Below, piece after piece: positions 36,695-45,662 of a stretch of 64,000 nucleotides of DNA (positions are counted from its first letter, which is position 1; each line of letters opens with the position of its first letter). The stretch is taken from the NCBI RefSeq assembly GCF_004614165.1, contig NZ_SPVG01000237.1, positions 1 to 64,000 on the forward strand, written 5' to 3'. Made by a program: the position numbers and the translations under genes. The notes under the pieces were generated by a model. That model saw only the letters and a program-made list of their open reading frames with translations, made no database searches and was not told the origin of the DNA. This DNA is from Duganella callida. Lineage in GTDB: Bacteria > Pseudomonadota > Gammaproteobacteria > Burkholderiales > Burkholderiaceae_D.

Positions 36695-38008
36695 ATGGAT
36701 GCGCAGTTGGATGTAGTCATACGCAACGCCACGCTGGCCGACGGCCGCCGCGGCATCGATGTCGCCATCGCCGACGGCCGCATCGCCGCCGTCGGTGCGC
36801 GCCTGCCGCTGCGGGCGGCGCGCGACATCGACGCCGAGGGCGATCTGCTGACGGCACCGTTTGTCGATGCGCATTTCCACATGGACGCCACGCTCAGCTA
36901 CGGCCTGCCGCGCGTCAACGCCTCCGGCACGCTGCTCGAGGGCATCGCGCTGTGGGGCGAGTTGAAGCCGCAACTGAGCCAGCAGGCGCTGGTCGAGCGC
37001 GCGCTGCAATACTGCGACTGGGCCGCCGCGCGCGGGCTGCTGGCGATCCGTTCCCACGTCGACGTCTGCGACGACCGGCTGCTGGCGGTGGAGGCGCTGC
37101 TGGAGGTGAAGCGGCTGGTGGCGCCGTATCTGGATCTGCAACTGGTGGCGTTTCCGCAGGACGGCGTGCTGCGCAGCCCGAACGCGCTGATCAATCTGAA
37201 GCGGGCGATCGCCATGGGCGTCGATGTGGTGGGCGGGATTCCGCACTTCGAACGCACCATGGCCGACGGCGCCGAGTCGGTGCGCATCCTGTGCGAATTC
37301 GCCGCCGACCAGGGCTTGCGGGTGGACATGCATTGCGACGAGTCGGACGATCCGCTGTCGCGCCATATCGAGACGCTGGCGTTCCAGTGCCACCGGCTGG
37401 GCCTGCACGGCCGCGTGACCGGCTCGCACCTGACCTCCATGCATTCGATGGACAATTATTACGTCAGCAAGCTGCTGCCGCTGATGCGCGAATCGGGCGT
37501 GGCGGCCATCGCCAACCCGCTGATCAACATCACGCTGCAGGGCCGCCACGACAGCTATCCGAAACGGCGCGGCATGACGCGCGTGCCGGAAATGCTGGCG
37601 ATGGGCATCCCGGTCGCGTTCGGCCACGACTGCGTGATGGACCCGTGGTACGGCCTGGGTTCGGGCGATATGCTGGAGGTGGCGCACATGGGCCTGCACG
37701 TGGCGCAGATGACGGGACAGGACGCCATGCGCGACTGTTTCCGCGCCGTCACCGAGACGCCGGCCGCCATCCTCGGCCTGGAAGGTTATGGCGTCGCGCC
37801 CGGCTGCCACGCCGACCTGGTGCTGCTGGACGCGGCCGATCCGGTGGAGGCGATCCGCCTGCGCGCCGCGCGCCGCATGGTGATGCGCCGGGGTAAGGTG
37901 ATCGCCGAGTCGCCGCGCGCGCGGGCCAGCCTGAACCTGCCGGGCCGGCCGGCCAGCGTCGATTTCCGCCTCGGCCGTCAGGCTGGACTTGATAGCGGAA
38001 ATGCATGA
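36695..38008 (+). CDS. codA: Cytosine deaminase-type amidohydrolase
   Basis: The 437-residue zinc/iron amidohydrolase resembles E. coli CodA along its length. Shared features include the N-terminal metal site (PFVDAHFHMDATL), SGTLLEGI, HCDESDDPLSRHIETLA, GSHLTSMHSMDNYYVSKLL, NPLINITLQGRHDSYPKRRGMTRVPEML and the catalytic Asp region FGHDCVMDPWYGLGSGDMLEV. It should deaminate cytosine or a related pyrimidine or isoguanine. GAGGAG ends 5 bases before ATG 36695; the upstream GTG at 36689 overlaps that site. A codB permease is not adjacent. Confidence 0.85.
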   Translation: MDAQLDVVIRNATLADGRRGIDVAIADGRIAAVGARLPLRAARDIDAEGDLLTAPFVDAHFHMDATLSYGLPRVNASGTLLEGIALWGELKPQLSQQALVERALQYCDWAAARGLLAIRSHVDVCDDRLLAVEALLEVKRLVAPYLDLQLVAFPQDGVLRSPNALINLKRAIAMGVDVVGGIPHFERTMADGAESVRILCEFAADQGLRVDMHCDESDDPLSRHIETLAFQCHRLGLHGRVTGSHLTSMHSMDNYYVSKLLPLMRESGVAAIANPLINITLQGRHDSYPKRRGMTRVPEMLAMGIPVAFGHDCVMDPWYGLGSGDMLEVAHMGLHVAQMTGQDAMRDCFRAVTETPAAILGLEGYGVAPGCHADLVLLDAADPVEAIRLRAARRMVMRRGKVIAESPRARASLNLPGRPASVDFRLGRQAGLDSGNA

Positions 38009-38042
38009 CAATCGGACATTGTTCAATCTGCGTGGAGCAGCC

Positions 38043-38564
38043 TTGAAAGAAATCGCCATCCGCCCCGCCACGGAAGCCGACTTCGGCGCCATGTGGGAAA
38101 TCTTCCAGGAGTTGATCGCCAGCGGCGACACCTATTATTTTGCCGAAGACACCAGCCGCGAAGACTGCCACGCCTACTGGTTCGGCCCCGGCATCGACAG
38201 CTACGTGGCCATCCTCAACCACGAGCGCCTGGTCGGCATGTACCGCTTGATGCCGAACCAGCGCGACCGCGGCGCCCACGTCGCCAACGCCGCGTTCATG
38301 GTCAGCCCGGCGGCGCAGGGCGTCGGTGTCGGCACCCTGCTCGGCAACGATTGCCTGGACCGCGCCCGCACCCAGGGCTACCTGGCGATGCAGTTCAATT
38401 ACGTGGTCAGTTCCAACAAGCCGGCCGTGCTGCTGTGGAAAAAGCTGGGCTTTTCCATCGTCGGCACGCTGCCGCGCGCATACTGCCACCGCTACCTCGG
38501 CTATGTGGACGTCTATGTGATGTTCCAATTGCTGACCGATCCCTCCCATTGGCCGGACGCATGA
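38043..38564 (+). CDS. GNAT-family N-acetyltransferase
   Basis: The 173-residue protein matches the Gcn5 fold: IAIRPATEADFGAMWEIFQ at the N-terminus, the acetyl-CoA loop AAFMVSPAAQGVGVGTLLGNDCLDRAR and SSNKPAVLLWKKLGFSIVGTLP. I place the start at TTG 38043 because GGAG lies 5 bases upstream and it matches the usual domain start; ATGs at 37989 and 38001 would overlap the previous gene or lack a ribosome site. The stop overlaps the next acetyltransferase start. Substrate unknown. Confidence 0.82.
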   Translation: MKEIAIRPATEADFGAMWEIFQELIASGDTYYFAEDTSREDCHAYWFGPGIDSYVAILNHERLVGMYRLMPNQRDRGAHVANAAFMVSPAAQGVGVGTLLGNDCLDRARTQGYLAMQFNYVVSSNKPAVLLWKKLGFSIVGTLPRAYCHRYLGYVDVYVMFQLLTDPSHWPDA

Positions 38565-39079
38565 AGATACTCGACACCGAACGCCTGACCCTGCGCACCA
38601 TCAGCGCCGACGACGCGGCGTTTTATTACGAACTGGTCAACGACCCCACCTGGCTCGAGCATATCGGCGACAAGGGCATCCGCAGCATCGAGGGTGCGCG
38701 CACCGCGATACTCGAAGGTCCGTGCGCGATGCAGCAAAAGCTCGGCCATTCGCTGTACGTGATGGAGCGCAAGAGCGATGGCGCACCGCTGGGCTTGTGC
38801 GGCCTGATCAAGCGCGACACGCTGCCGGCGGTCGATATCGGTTACGCCATCCGGCCGGCGTATTTCGGCCAGGGCTACACCTACGAGGCGGCCGCCGCCG
38901 TGGTGGCGTATGCGCGCGATACCCTGGGCCTGCCCCGGCTGATGGGCATCACCAATCCGGCCAACCTGAATTCCATCAATCTGCTGGCCAAGCTCGGTTT
39001 GCGCTTCGTCGAGCACAAGATCATGCCGCCCGACGGCCGGCCGACCAATATCTACAGCATGGAGCTGTTGCAGCGGTGA
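38561..39079 (+). CDS. RimJ/RimL-type GNAT acetyltransferase
   Basis: The 172-residue protein begins MKILDTERLTLRTISADDAAFYYELVNDPTWLEHIGDKG, the opening of Acetyltransf_3 (RimJ/RimL) proteins. DIGYAIRPAYFGQGYTYEAAAAVVAYA is the acetyl-CoA binding region and NLNSINLLAKLGLRF the C-terminal helix. ATG 38561 overlaps the previous stop (ATGA), so the two acetyltransferases are co-translated although they belong to different GNAT branches. It could acetylate a protein N-terminus, antibiotic or small amine. Confidence 0.88.
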   Translation: MKILDTERLTLRTISADDAAFYYELVNDPTWLEHIGDKGIRSIEGARTAILEGPCAMQQKLGHSLYVMERKSDGAPLGLCGLIKRDTLPAVDIGYAIRPAYFGQGYTYEAAAAVVAYARDTLGLPRLMGITNPANLNSINLLAKLGLRFVEHKIMPPDGRPTNIYSMELLQR

Positions 39080-39157
39080 GATTCCCTTAGGTTTTCCATT
39101 TGCTGCTCCGTGGGTTTAAGGGCATGATGGACAAGAGCCCTTGCCACGGAGGAAACG

Positions 39158-40777
39158 ATGAATCTTGCCAATCTCAAGATAGGCGTGCGCCTGGGGTTGC
39201 TGGGCGCCTTCTTCTTTGCCGCCCTGGCCATCGTTGCCGTCGCCGGCTGGCGGGCGCTGGACGACAGCAACCAGCGCAGCGCCGACGCCATGGCGCGCGC
39301 GGTGGCGCTGAGCCAGGCCATCGATACCGCGCGCGGCGCGCAGGTCGAGTTCAAGATCCAGGTGCAGGAGTGGAAGAACATCCTGATCCGCGGCAACGAT
39401 CGCGCGCAGTTCGACCGTTACCGCCAGGCCTTCGTGCAGGGTGGCGCCAGCACGCGCGATGCGTTGCGGCAATTAGAGCGCCAGCTCGGCCAGCTGGGCT
39501 TGCGCACGCCGCTGGTCGGCGAGGCCATCGCCACGCAGGACGGGCTGGTGGCGCGCTATCTCGAGGCGTTGCAGCAGTACGATACGGCCAGGCCTGAGAG
39601 CGCACAGGTGGTCGATGCGCTGGTCAAGGGCATGGACCGCGAACCGACCCGCAAAATCGACGACATCGTCGCGTACATCGGCGCCGAGGCCAGGCGCCTG
39701 ACCGTGGCCATGGCCGAGGAAAACGCCAGCGCCCACCGCCGCACCCTGTGGACCATGGGCCTGACGCTGCTGGTGACGCTGGCGGTCGGCTGGGTCACGG
39801 TGACCGCGCTGATACGCGGCATCACCCGGCCGCTGGACGCGGCGCTCGGCGTGGCGCGGACGGTGGCGTCCGGGGACTTGCGCAGCGAGGTCCGGGTCGA
39901 CCGCGGCGACGAGATCGGTCAGCTGCTGGGCGCGCTCAAGGCGATGCAGCACAATCTGAGCAACATCGTCGGCCGCGTGCGGGCCGGCACCGAGACCATC
40001 CACCTGGCCGCCACCGAGATCGCCTCCGGCAACCTGGACCTGTCCGGCCGCACCGAGGAGCAGGCCAGTTCGCTCGAGGAAACCGCGGCCGCCATGGTGC
40101 AGCTGACCAGCACCGTCAAGCAGAACAATGAGAATGCCGGCGCGGCCAGCCGGCTGGCCGAAGCGGCGTCCAGCGTGGCGGCGCGCGGCGGCGACGCGGT
40201 GGCGCAGATGGTGCGCACCATGGGCGAGATCAACGACAGCTCGCACCGCATCGTCGACATCATCGGCGTGATCGACGGCATCGCCTTCCAGACCAATATC
40301 CTGGCGCTGAACGCGGCGGTGGAGGCGGCGCGTGCCGGCGAGCAGGGCCGCGGGTTCGCGGTGGTGGCGTCCGAGGTGCGTACATTGGCCCAGCGCAGCG
40401 CGGCGGCCGCCAGGGAAATCAAGGAGCTGATCGGCACCTCGGTCGGCCGGGCGGAGGAAGGCAGCCGGCTGGTCGGCCAGGCCGGCGCGACCATGAACGA
40501 AGTGGTGGCCAGCGTGCAGCGCGTGACGGCCATCATCGGCGACATCTCGGTGGCCAGCGGCGAGCAGCGCGACGGCATCGAGCAGATCAGCACCGCCATC
40601 AGCCAGATGGACAGCGTCACCCAGCAGAACGCCGCGCTGGTGGAGCAGGCCGCGGCGGCGGCCGAGTCGCTGGAGCAGCAGGCCGCCAGCCTGCGCGAGG
40701 CGGTCAGCATCTTCAAGCTGGACGAGCAGCCGGCCCTGGCGCCGGCCGCCGCCGGCCGCGCCCTGCGCCTGGCCTGA
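39158..40777 (+). CDS. Methyl-accepting chemotaxis protein
   Basis: The 539-residue chemoreceptor has TM1 (about 10-30), a periplasmic four-helix-type sensor domain (30-195), TM2 (about 198-218), HAMP (to about 270, with [19 protein letters not shown]) and a signalling hairpin whose tip reads [48 protein letters not shown]. Methylation helices contain [14 protein letters not shown]. It lacks a C-terminal NWETF CheR tether. GGAGG upstream supports ATG 39158. The ligand is not predictable. A hairpin terminator follows. Confidence 0.95.
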   Translation: MNLANLKIGVRLGLLGAFFFAALAIVAVAGWRALDDSNQRSADAMARAVALSQAIDTARGAQVEFKIQVQEWKNILIRGNDRAQFDRYRQAFVQGGASTRDALRQLERQLGQLGLRTPLVGEAIATQDGLVARYLEALQQYDTARPESAQVVDALVKGMDREPTRKIDDIVAYIGAEARRLTVAMAEENASAHRRTLWTMGLTLLVTLAVGWVTVTALIRGITRPLDAALGVARTVASGDLRSEVRVDRGDEIGQLLGALKAMQHNLSNIVGRVRAGTETIHLAATEIASGNLDLSGRTEEQASSLEETAAAMVQLTSTVKQNNENAGAASRLAEAASSVAARGGDAVAQMVRTMGEINDSSHRIVDIIGVIDGIAFQTNILALNAAVEAARAGEQGRGFAVVASEVRTLAQRSAAAAREIKELIGTSVGRAEEGSRLVGQAGATMNEVVASVQRVTAIIGDISVASGEQRDGIEQISTAISQMDSVTQQNAALVEQAAAAAESLEQQAASLREAVSIFKLDEQPALAPAAAGRALRLA

Positions 40778-40797
40778 GCAAGCAGGACGCCGAAACC

Positions 40798-40848
40798 ACA
40801 GACCGTTTTGACGCTCATCAATAGTGAGCGGGAACGGTCTGTTTTGTT
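40798..40848 (+). terminator. Terminator hairpin after the chemoreceptor gene
   Basis: ACAGACCGTT pairs with AACGGTCTGT, and inside this CGCTCA pairs with TGAGCG, giving a long two-part stem followed by TTTTGTT. It lies 20 bp after the chemoreceptor stop. Confidence 0.75.
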
Positions 40849-40897
40849 GCCGGTTCTCCCCTATCATTTGCTCTTCCGCACCGAAGGAGGGAAGAGC

Positions 40898-42349
40898 ATG
40901 GACAGCTTGTTGCCCGCGCTGATAGGCGTCGCGCCCTGCCTGCTGGCGCTGTGGTACGGCGAGTGGCAGGCGCGTACCTTGCGCCAGCGCTGCGCGCAAC
41001 TGCAGACGGCGCTGGCGGAACAGCGCGACAACGAAGTGCGGCTGAATTTTATCGCCCACCACGATGCGCTGACCGGGCTGCCGAACCGGCTGCAGTTCCA
41101 GTTGCAGCTGGAGCACGGCGTGGCGTACGCGCGCCGTCATGGCAGCCGGCTGGCGGTGCTGTTTGTCGATATCGATCACTTCAAATCGATCAACGACACG
41201 CTGGGCCACGATGCCGGCGACCAGGTGCTGGTGCAGTTCGGCCAGCGCCTGCGCCAGTGCGTGCGCGAGGTGGACACGGTGGCGCGCCAGGGCGGCGACG
41301 AATTCATCGTGCTGCTGACCGAGCTGCACAACAGCGCCGACGCGCAGCAGGTGGCGGACAAGATCATGAAGGCGATCGGCGAGCCGTTCCTGATCCACGG
41401 CGAACCGCTGGAAGTGGGCGCCAGCATCGGCGTCTCGGTGTATCCCGACGATGATGAAGATCTCGAAACCCTGATCGAAAAGGCCGACCTGGCGATGTAC
41501 GCGGTCAAGCAGCGCGGCAAGGGCGCCAGCCTGCGCTTCCTGCCCACCATGCAGGCCAAGGCGTACTCGCGGCTGATCCTCGAGACGGCGCTGCGTCACG
41601 CGCTGGAACATGACGAATTCATCCTGACTTATCAGCCCAAGCTGGATCTGCGCCAGCAGCGCATCACCGGCGTCAAGGCGCTGCTGCGCTGGAAGCACCC
41701 GGAACTGGGGCTGGTGATGCCGCTGGACTTCCTGCCGGTGCTGGAACAGAGCACGCTGATCCTGCCGGTCGGCGCGTGGGTGATGTCGACCGCCGCCGCG
41801 CAGGCGCGCTACTGGATGGCGCTGGGGCATCCGCTGATCGTGTCGGTGCATCTGTCGCCGCGCCAGTTTTTCCAGAAGGACGTGGCGCAGGTGTTCGCCG
41901 CGATCCTGGAGCAGGCCGGCGTGCCGGGACGCCATATCGAGCTGGAAGTCACCGAGGCCATGCTGATCGATAAGACCCAGAACGTGGAAGAGATACTCAA
42001 CCAGTTCAAGCAGATGGGGATGCGCATCGCGATCAGCGATTTCGGCACCGGTTACGCGTCGCTCAACTATCTGCGGCGCTTCCCGGTGGACGTGGTGAAG
42101 ATCGACAAGGCGTTCGTCGACGATCTGCAGCGTGGCGGCGCCATGGTGCGCTCCATCATCGAGATGGCGCATGGACTGAACATGAAGGTGATCGCCGCCG
42201 GGGTGGAGACCGGCGAGCAGCTGGCGCAGTTGTCGGCGCTGGGTTGCGACGAGGCGTTCGGCTTCTGCCTCAGCGCGGCGGTGTCGCCGGAGGAAGTGGA
42301 GGCGCTGCTGGCCAACCGCCAGCAGCGCACCGCGGCTTTCAGTGACTGA
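40898..42349 (+). CDS. Diguanylate cyclase with a degenerate EAL domain
   Basis: The 483-residue protein has one N-terminal helix (about 4-20), a GGDEF domain (50-215) with DALTGLPNRL, VDIDHFKSIND, active-site QGGDEF (131-136) and an I-site REVD, followed by an EAL-fold domain (220-475). The EAL domain has lost catalytic and metal residues: EAL is KAL (Lys260), DDFGTG is SDFGTG (Ser380), EGVE is AGVE (Ala434) and the QG Gln is Phe454. It should therefore make but not break c-di-GMP. ATG 40898 follows GGAGGG; overlap with the convergent glycosidase is 11 bp. Confidence 0.9.
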   Translation: MDSLLPALIGVAPCLLALWYGEWQARTLRQRCAQLQTALAEQRDNEVRLNFIAHHDALTGLPNRLQFQLQLEHGVAYARRHGSRLAVLFVDIDHFKSINDTLGHDAGDQVLVQFGQRLRQCVREVDTVARQGGDEFIVLLTELHNSADAQQVADKIMKAIGEPFLIHGEPLEVGASIGVSVYPDDDEDLETLIEKADLAMYAVKQRGKGASLRFLPTMQAKAYSRLILETALRHALEHDEFILTYQPKLDLRQQRITGVKALLRWKHPELGLVMPLDFLPVLEQSTLILPVGAWVMSTAAAQARYWMALGHPLIVSVHLSPRQFFQKDVAQVFAAILEQAGVPGRHIELEVTEAMLIDKTQNVEEILNQFKQMGMRIAISDFGTGYASLNYLRRFPVDVVKIDKAFVDDLQRGGAMVRSIIEMAHGLNMKVIAAGVETGEQLAQLSALGCDEAFGFCLSAAVSPEEVEALLANRQQRTAAFSD

Positions 42350-45300
42350 AGAACCACTCCAGCGGCAGGTGCGCGCGCGCGGCCCACGATTTCTCGTTGT
42401 GGCTGCCGCCCGCCGCTTCGTGGTAGTACAGATCCTCGCCGAGCCTGAAGCCTTGCGCCAGCAGGGCGTCGCGCATCTTGCGGGTATCTTCCAGACCGTC
42501 GTTGTCGGTGCCGGCGTCGATGTACAAGCTGACCGGCAGGTGCGCCGGCGGCTGTTTGATGAACATCTGCTCGTTCCACCAGAAGGAACTCGATACGCCG
42601 CCGGCCTTGGAGAACACCTGCGGGTATTTCTGCGCCATGTAGACCGAGGCGATGCCGCCCAGCGATGAACCCATCACCGCGGTGTGGTCGCGCTCCGGCA
42701 GCGTGCGCAGGTTGGCGTCGGCCCAGGGCTTGACGGTATCGACGATGAAGGCGGCGTAGGCATCGAGCTTGCCGCCGCCGTATTTCGGGTCGCAGCAGGG
42801 CGTGTATTCGGCGATGCGCTGTTCGCCGGCGTTGTCGATACCGACCACGATGGCGGGCGCGATGGCGCCGGCGGCGATCAGTTTGTCCATGGCGGCGTTG
42901 ATGTCCCATGCCACGCCGTAGGCGGCGCTGCGGGCGTCGAACAGGTTTTGACCGTCGTGCATGTACAGCACCGGATAGCGCTGTCGCGGATTGGTGTCAT
43001 AACCGGGCGGGAGGTAGATGCGCAGCTTGCGGCTGTTGCCGAGTTGTGGCGAGGCGAAGTTGTCGACGATGCGCAGCGTGCCGCTGGCGATCGCGGTGGC
43101 CGGGGCATCGCTCCCGGGCAGCGGCATGATGCGCACGCCGTGGATGTCGAATTTGTTCGATGGCCCCTGCACACCGCCCGCATCGCTGTAGCTGGTGTTG
43201 GAGCGCATGTAGCTCATGTTGTAGAAGTCGCTGAGCTCCAGGCGGTAGCTGCCGGTCTTCAGCTTGGCGCGCAGTGGCGTCGAGTAGACCGGTCCGGCAT
43301 CGGCGGGGGAGTGCGGCAGTTGCAGCACGCCGTTGGCGACGATATTGCCGGTGGCGTCTTTCAGCGCGGCCCATTTCACGCCGCCGCTGATGCCCAGGTT
43401 GATCTGGTGCGCCAGGTTGCGGTATCGGATCTGCACTGCGTAACCGCCATTGCGGTCCACCTTGAAGTCCTGCGTGAAGACGTCGGACGGGGCGCCCCAG
43501 CCGGGGCTGGAGACGGCGATTTCCTCACCGCTGTTCAGGCATACCGGCATGCTGTGGTGACTGCGGTTGCCGGAGCGGGCGTACACCGCTTCCACCGCGT
43601 AGCACAGATTGCCGTCGGCGCCAGCGTGGCGGTCGGACCAGGTGCCGGTCGTGATGCGGGCGCCGGTCAGCACGCCGTTGCGGTAGATGTTGTAGTAGAC
43701 CCCGGCGCCGGGGGCGCGACCCGCATCGCCCGCGCCGACCTGCTCACCGCCGGCCGCGATCTGCAGCGTTGGATAGCCATAGGCGCCGCGCGCCGCGCTG
43801 GCGATGCGCGGCTCGGCCGGAGCGTAGACGGCGGCATCCCGCACCAGCGGTTTGGCGGTGACGCTGCGCTTGTCCTGCTGGCCCGGCAGCAGTTTGCCGA
43901 GACGGATTTCAATCACGTTGTCATCGTTCAGCGCGTCCCAGCTCATTGTCGCGCCGGCCGGCCTGCCGTTCAGCGTAACGCCATCGACCGCGTAATAGCC
44001 ATCGCCTGTGGTGGCGGCGGGCAGCGTCACCCGCACTTGCAGGCGCTTGTCGCGCAGGGTCAGGTCGTTGAGCGTGATGGCGTCGCTGCCGGCGAAGGTT
44101 TCGCGGCGCAATCTGGCGGTGATGAAGGGACGCAGCGCGATACCATCATTGGTGGTCTGCACGCCGAACACGCTGCCCACCACCATGCCAAGATATCCGC
44201 CGACGGACCACAGCTGGCGGCGCGAGTTGACCACCGGGCCACTCAGCTTGCCGTCATCCAGCATCGGCTGGCCGGACAGCCACTCCAGGTTCTCCATATT
44301 GGACAGGTTGGTGGCCGCGCCGCGCATCAGCGTGGCGTAGGCCGCATCGGCCACCGCGACGTTGGCGCCGATGGCCGCCGCCTTCAGGCCGAACGCGGTG
44401 ACGAACGGCCACATCGCGCGGTTGTGGTAGACGGCGGTATCGGCCTGCTGCGGCCAGATCACCGGCGCACCGAGCGGACCATGCGGATAGTGCGCCAGGA
44501 TGCTCTGCGTCTGCCGCTGGTCGGCGATGCCGGTGACGATGGCCAGCGACTGGCCCAGCCAGTCGTACTTGTACTCGGCCGCGCCGTCGAAATGGCCGGC
44601 GGTGACGCTGCTGTACATGCCGCTGTCGGTCTGCCAGAAGCGCCGGTTGATGGCGGCCTTGAGATCGGCCGCCCAGCCGGCGTAGCGCTGCGCCAGCGCG
44701 GCCTCGCCTTGTTCGCGCGCCAGCTGCGCGGCCAGCGTCAGCGCCTTGTAGTGGGCGGCGTTGGTGGACAGCGCTTTGGAGGTGGCCATGTACGCCAGCT
44801 GGCCCGGCATCCACGCCGCGTAGCTCTGTTCGCGCCAGTCGAGGAAGGATTCTTCGCCCCGGTACAAACCGTCGGCCGCGTCCCAGATGGCGATGCGGTC
44901 GTTTTCCAGCGTGTTCGACAGGGCGCGCAGGGTTTTCTGCGCGAAGGCCTGGCGCGCTGCGGACGGCAGTGCCTTCAGTGCTTCGTCCGCGCCGAAGGCC
45001 CAGGTGACGCGGTCGGTGCTGACCGGCCAGCTGCCGCCGCTGCCGGTGTCCTGTACGATTTGCAGGCCATCCGCGCTGCCCATCACGTTGGCGCCGGGCT
45101 GGATGCCGTCGCGGTAGCCGGAGAGTTTGAACTCCAGCGAATTGCGCACGCGCTGCGGATCGAGCATGCCGAGGCTCAGCGAGGCGGCGTATGACAGGTC
45201 GCGGGTCCAGACGTAGTGCCACAGTTCACCCGTCTCGAAACACTCGCAGGGGATGGGCTTGCCGCCGTTGTAGCTGCCGTCGCGGATTTCGCTGACGGCA

Positions 45301-45662
45301 TCCTGTTTCATCTCGCTGCCCGCCAGCGCGAACAGCGCGTCGAAGGCGAGGTTGCCGCTGCGGACAGTCGGCAGGCCGGACGATTCGAGGTAGCTGATTT
45401 CCTGCTTGCCGCGCTTGTCTCCTTCGGCGCGCACGCGCAGCGTGGTCGATTGGGTGTAGCTGCGCAGCTTCGCGGTGGCGTCGGGCGTGGTGTAGCTGAC
45501 GGTTTCCTTGTTGCCGTCCCAGGTCGGATAACTGGCGCTGGCGCTTGCCGCCTGCGCGCCGAGGGCGGGAATGGCCAGCAGCGCGGCGCACAGGGCGCGG
45601 CGGGCGGGAGGTGAAGGGTGACGGTCGGCGCGGCGCGGCGCGTGCGCGGTCGGGTGCTTCAT
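42339..45662 (-). CDS. Secreted six-hairpin glycosidase fused to an alpha/beta-hydrolase esterase
   Basis: The 1107-residue exported protein has a signal peptide to about residue 38 (RALCAALLAIPALGAQA). About 45-600 resembles the glucoamylase/glycogen-debranching (six-hairpin) fold, with ETGELWHYVWTRDLSYAASLSLG, EWLSGQPMLD and YLGMVVGSVFG. About 610-850 holds FN3/CBM-like beta-sandwiches. From about 860 lies a Fes/esterase-D type hydrolase with Ser1000 (GSSLGG), Asp1049 (DAGTDNDG) and His1088 (GGSHNEKSW) as the probable triad. It follows the GH13 amylase with a 4-bp ATGA overlap, so both act on extracellular or periplasmic alpha-glucan. The exact linkage cleaved is not readable. Confidence 0.82.
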   Translation of the reverse strand: MKHPTAHAPRRADRHPSPPARRALCAALLAIPALGAQAASASASYPTWDGNKETVSYTTPDATAKLRSYTQSTTLRVRAEGDKRGKQEISYLESSGLPTVRSGNLAFDALFALAGSEMKQDAVSEIRDGSYNGGKPIPCECFETGELWHYVWTRDLSYAASLSLGMLDPQRVRNSLEFKLSGYRDGIQPGANVMGSADGLQIVQDTGSGGSWPVSTDRVTWAFGADEALKALPSAARQAFAQKTLRALSNTLENDRIAIWDAADGLYRGEESFLDWREQSYAAWMPGQLAYMATSKALSTNAAHYKALTLAAQLAREQGEAALAQRYAGWAADLKAAINRRFWQTDSGMYSSVTAGHFDGAAEYKYDWLGQSLAIVTGIADQRQTQSILAHYPHGPLGAPVIWPQQADTAVYHNRAMWPFVTAFGLKAAAIGANVAVADAAYATLMRGAATNLSNMENLEWLSGQPMLDDGKLSGPVVNSRRQLWSVGGYLGMVVGSVFGVQTTNDGIALRPFITARLRRETFAGSDAITLNDLTLRDKRLQVRVTLPAATTGDGYYAVDGVTLNGRPAGATMSWDALNDDNVIEIRLGKLLPGQQDKRSVTAKPLVRDAAVYAPAEPRIASAARGAYGYPTLQIAAGGEQVGAGDAGRAPGAGVYYNIYRNGVLTGARITTGTWSDRHAGADGNLCYAVEAVYARSGNRSHHSMPVCLNSGEEIAVSSPGWGAPSDVFTQDFKVDRNGGYAVQIRYRNLAHQINLGISGGVKWAALKDATGNIVANGVLQLPHSPADAGPVYSTPLRAKLKTGSYRLELSDFYNMSYMRSNTSYSDAGGVQGPSNKFDIHGVRIMPLPGSDAPATAIASGTLRIVDNFASPQLGNSRKLRIYLPPGYDTNPRQRYPVLYMHDGQNLFDARSAAYGVAWDINAAMDKLIAAGAIAPAIVVGIDNAGEQRIAEYTPCCDPKYGGGKLDAYAAFIVDTVKPWADANLRTLPERDHTAVMGSSLGGIASVYMAQKYPQVFSKAGGVSSSFWWNEQMFIKQPPAHLPVSLYIDAGTDNDGLEDTRKMRDALLAQGFRLGEDLYYHEAAGGSHNEKSWAARAHLPLEWFFSH

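Noticed and set aside
42684-45194. An 836-codon plus-strand frame opposite the glycosidase-esterase gene
   Set aside because: It is antisense to a protein with signal peptide and catalytic motifs and has no recognisable features of its own.
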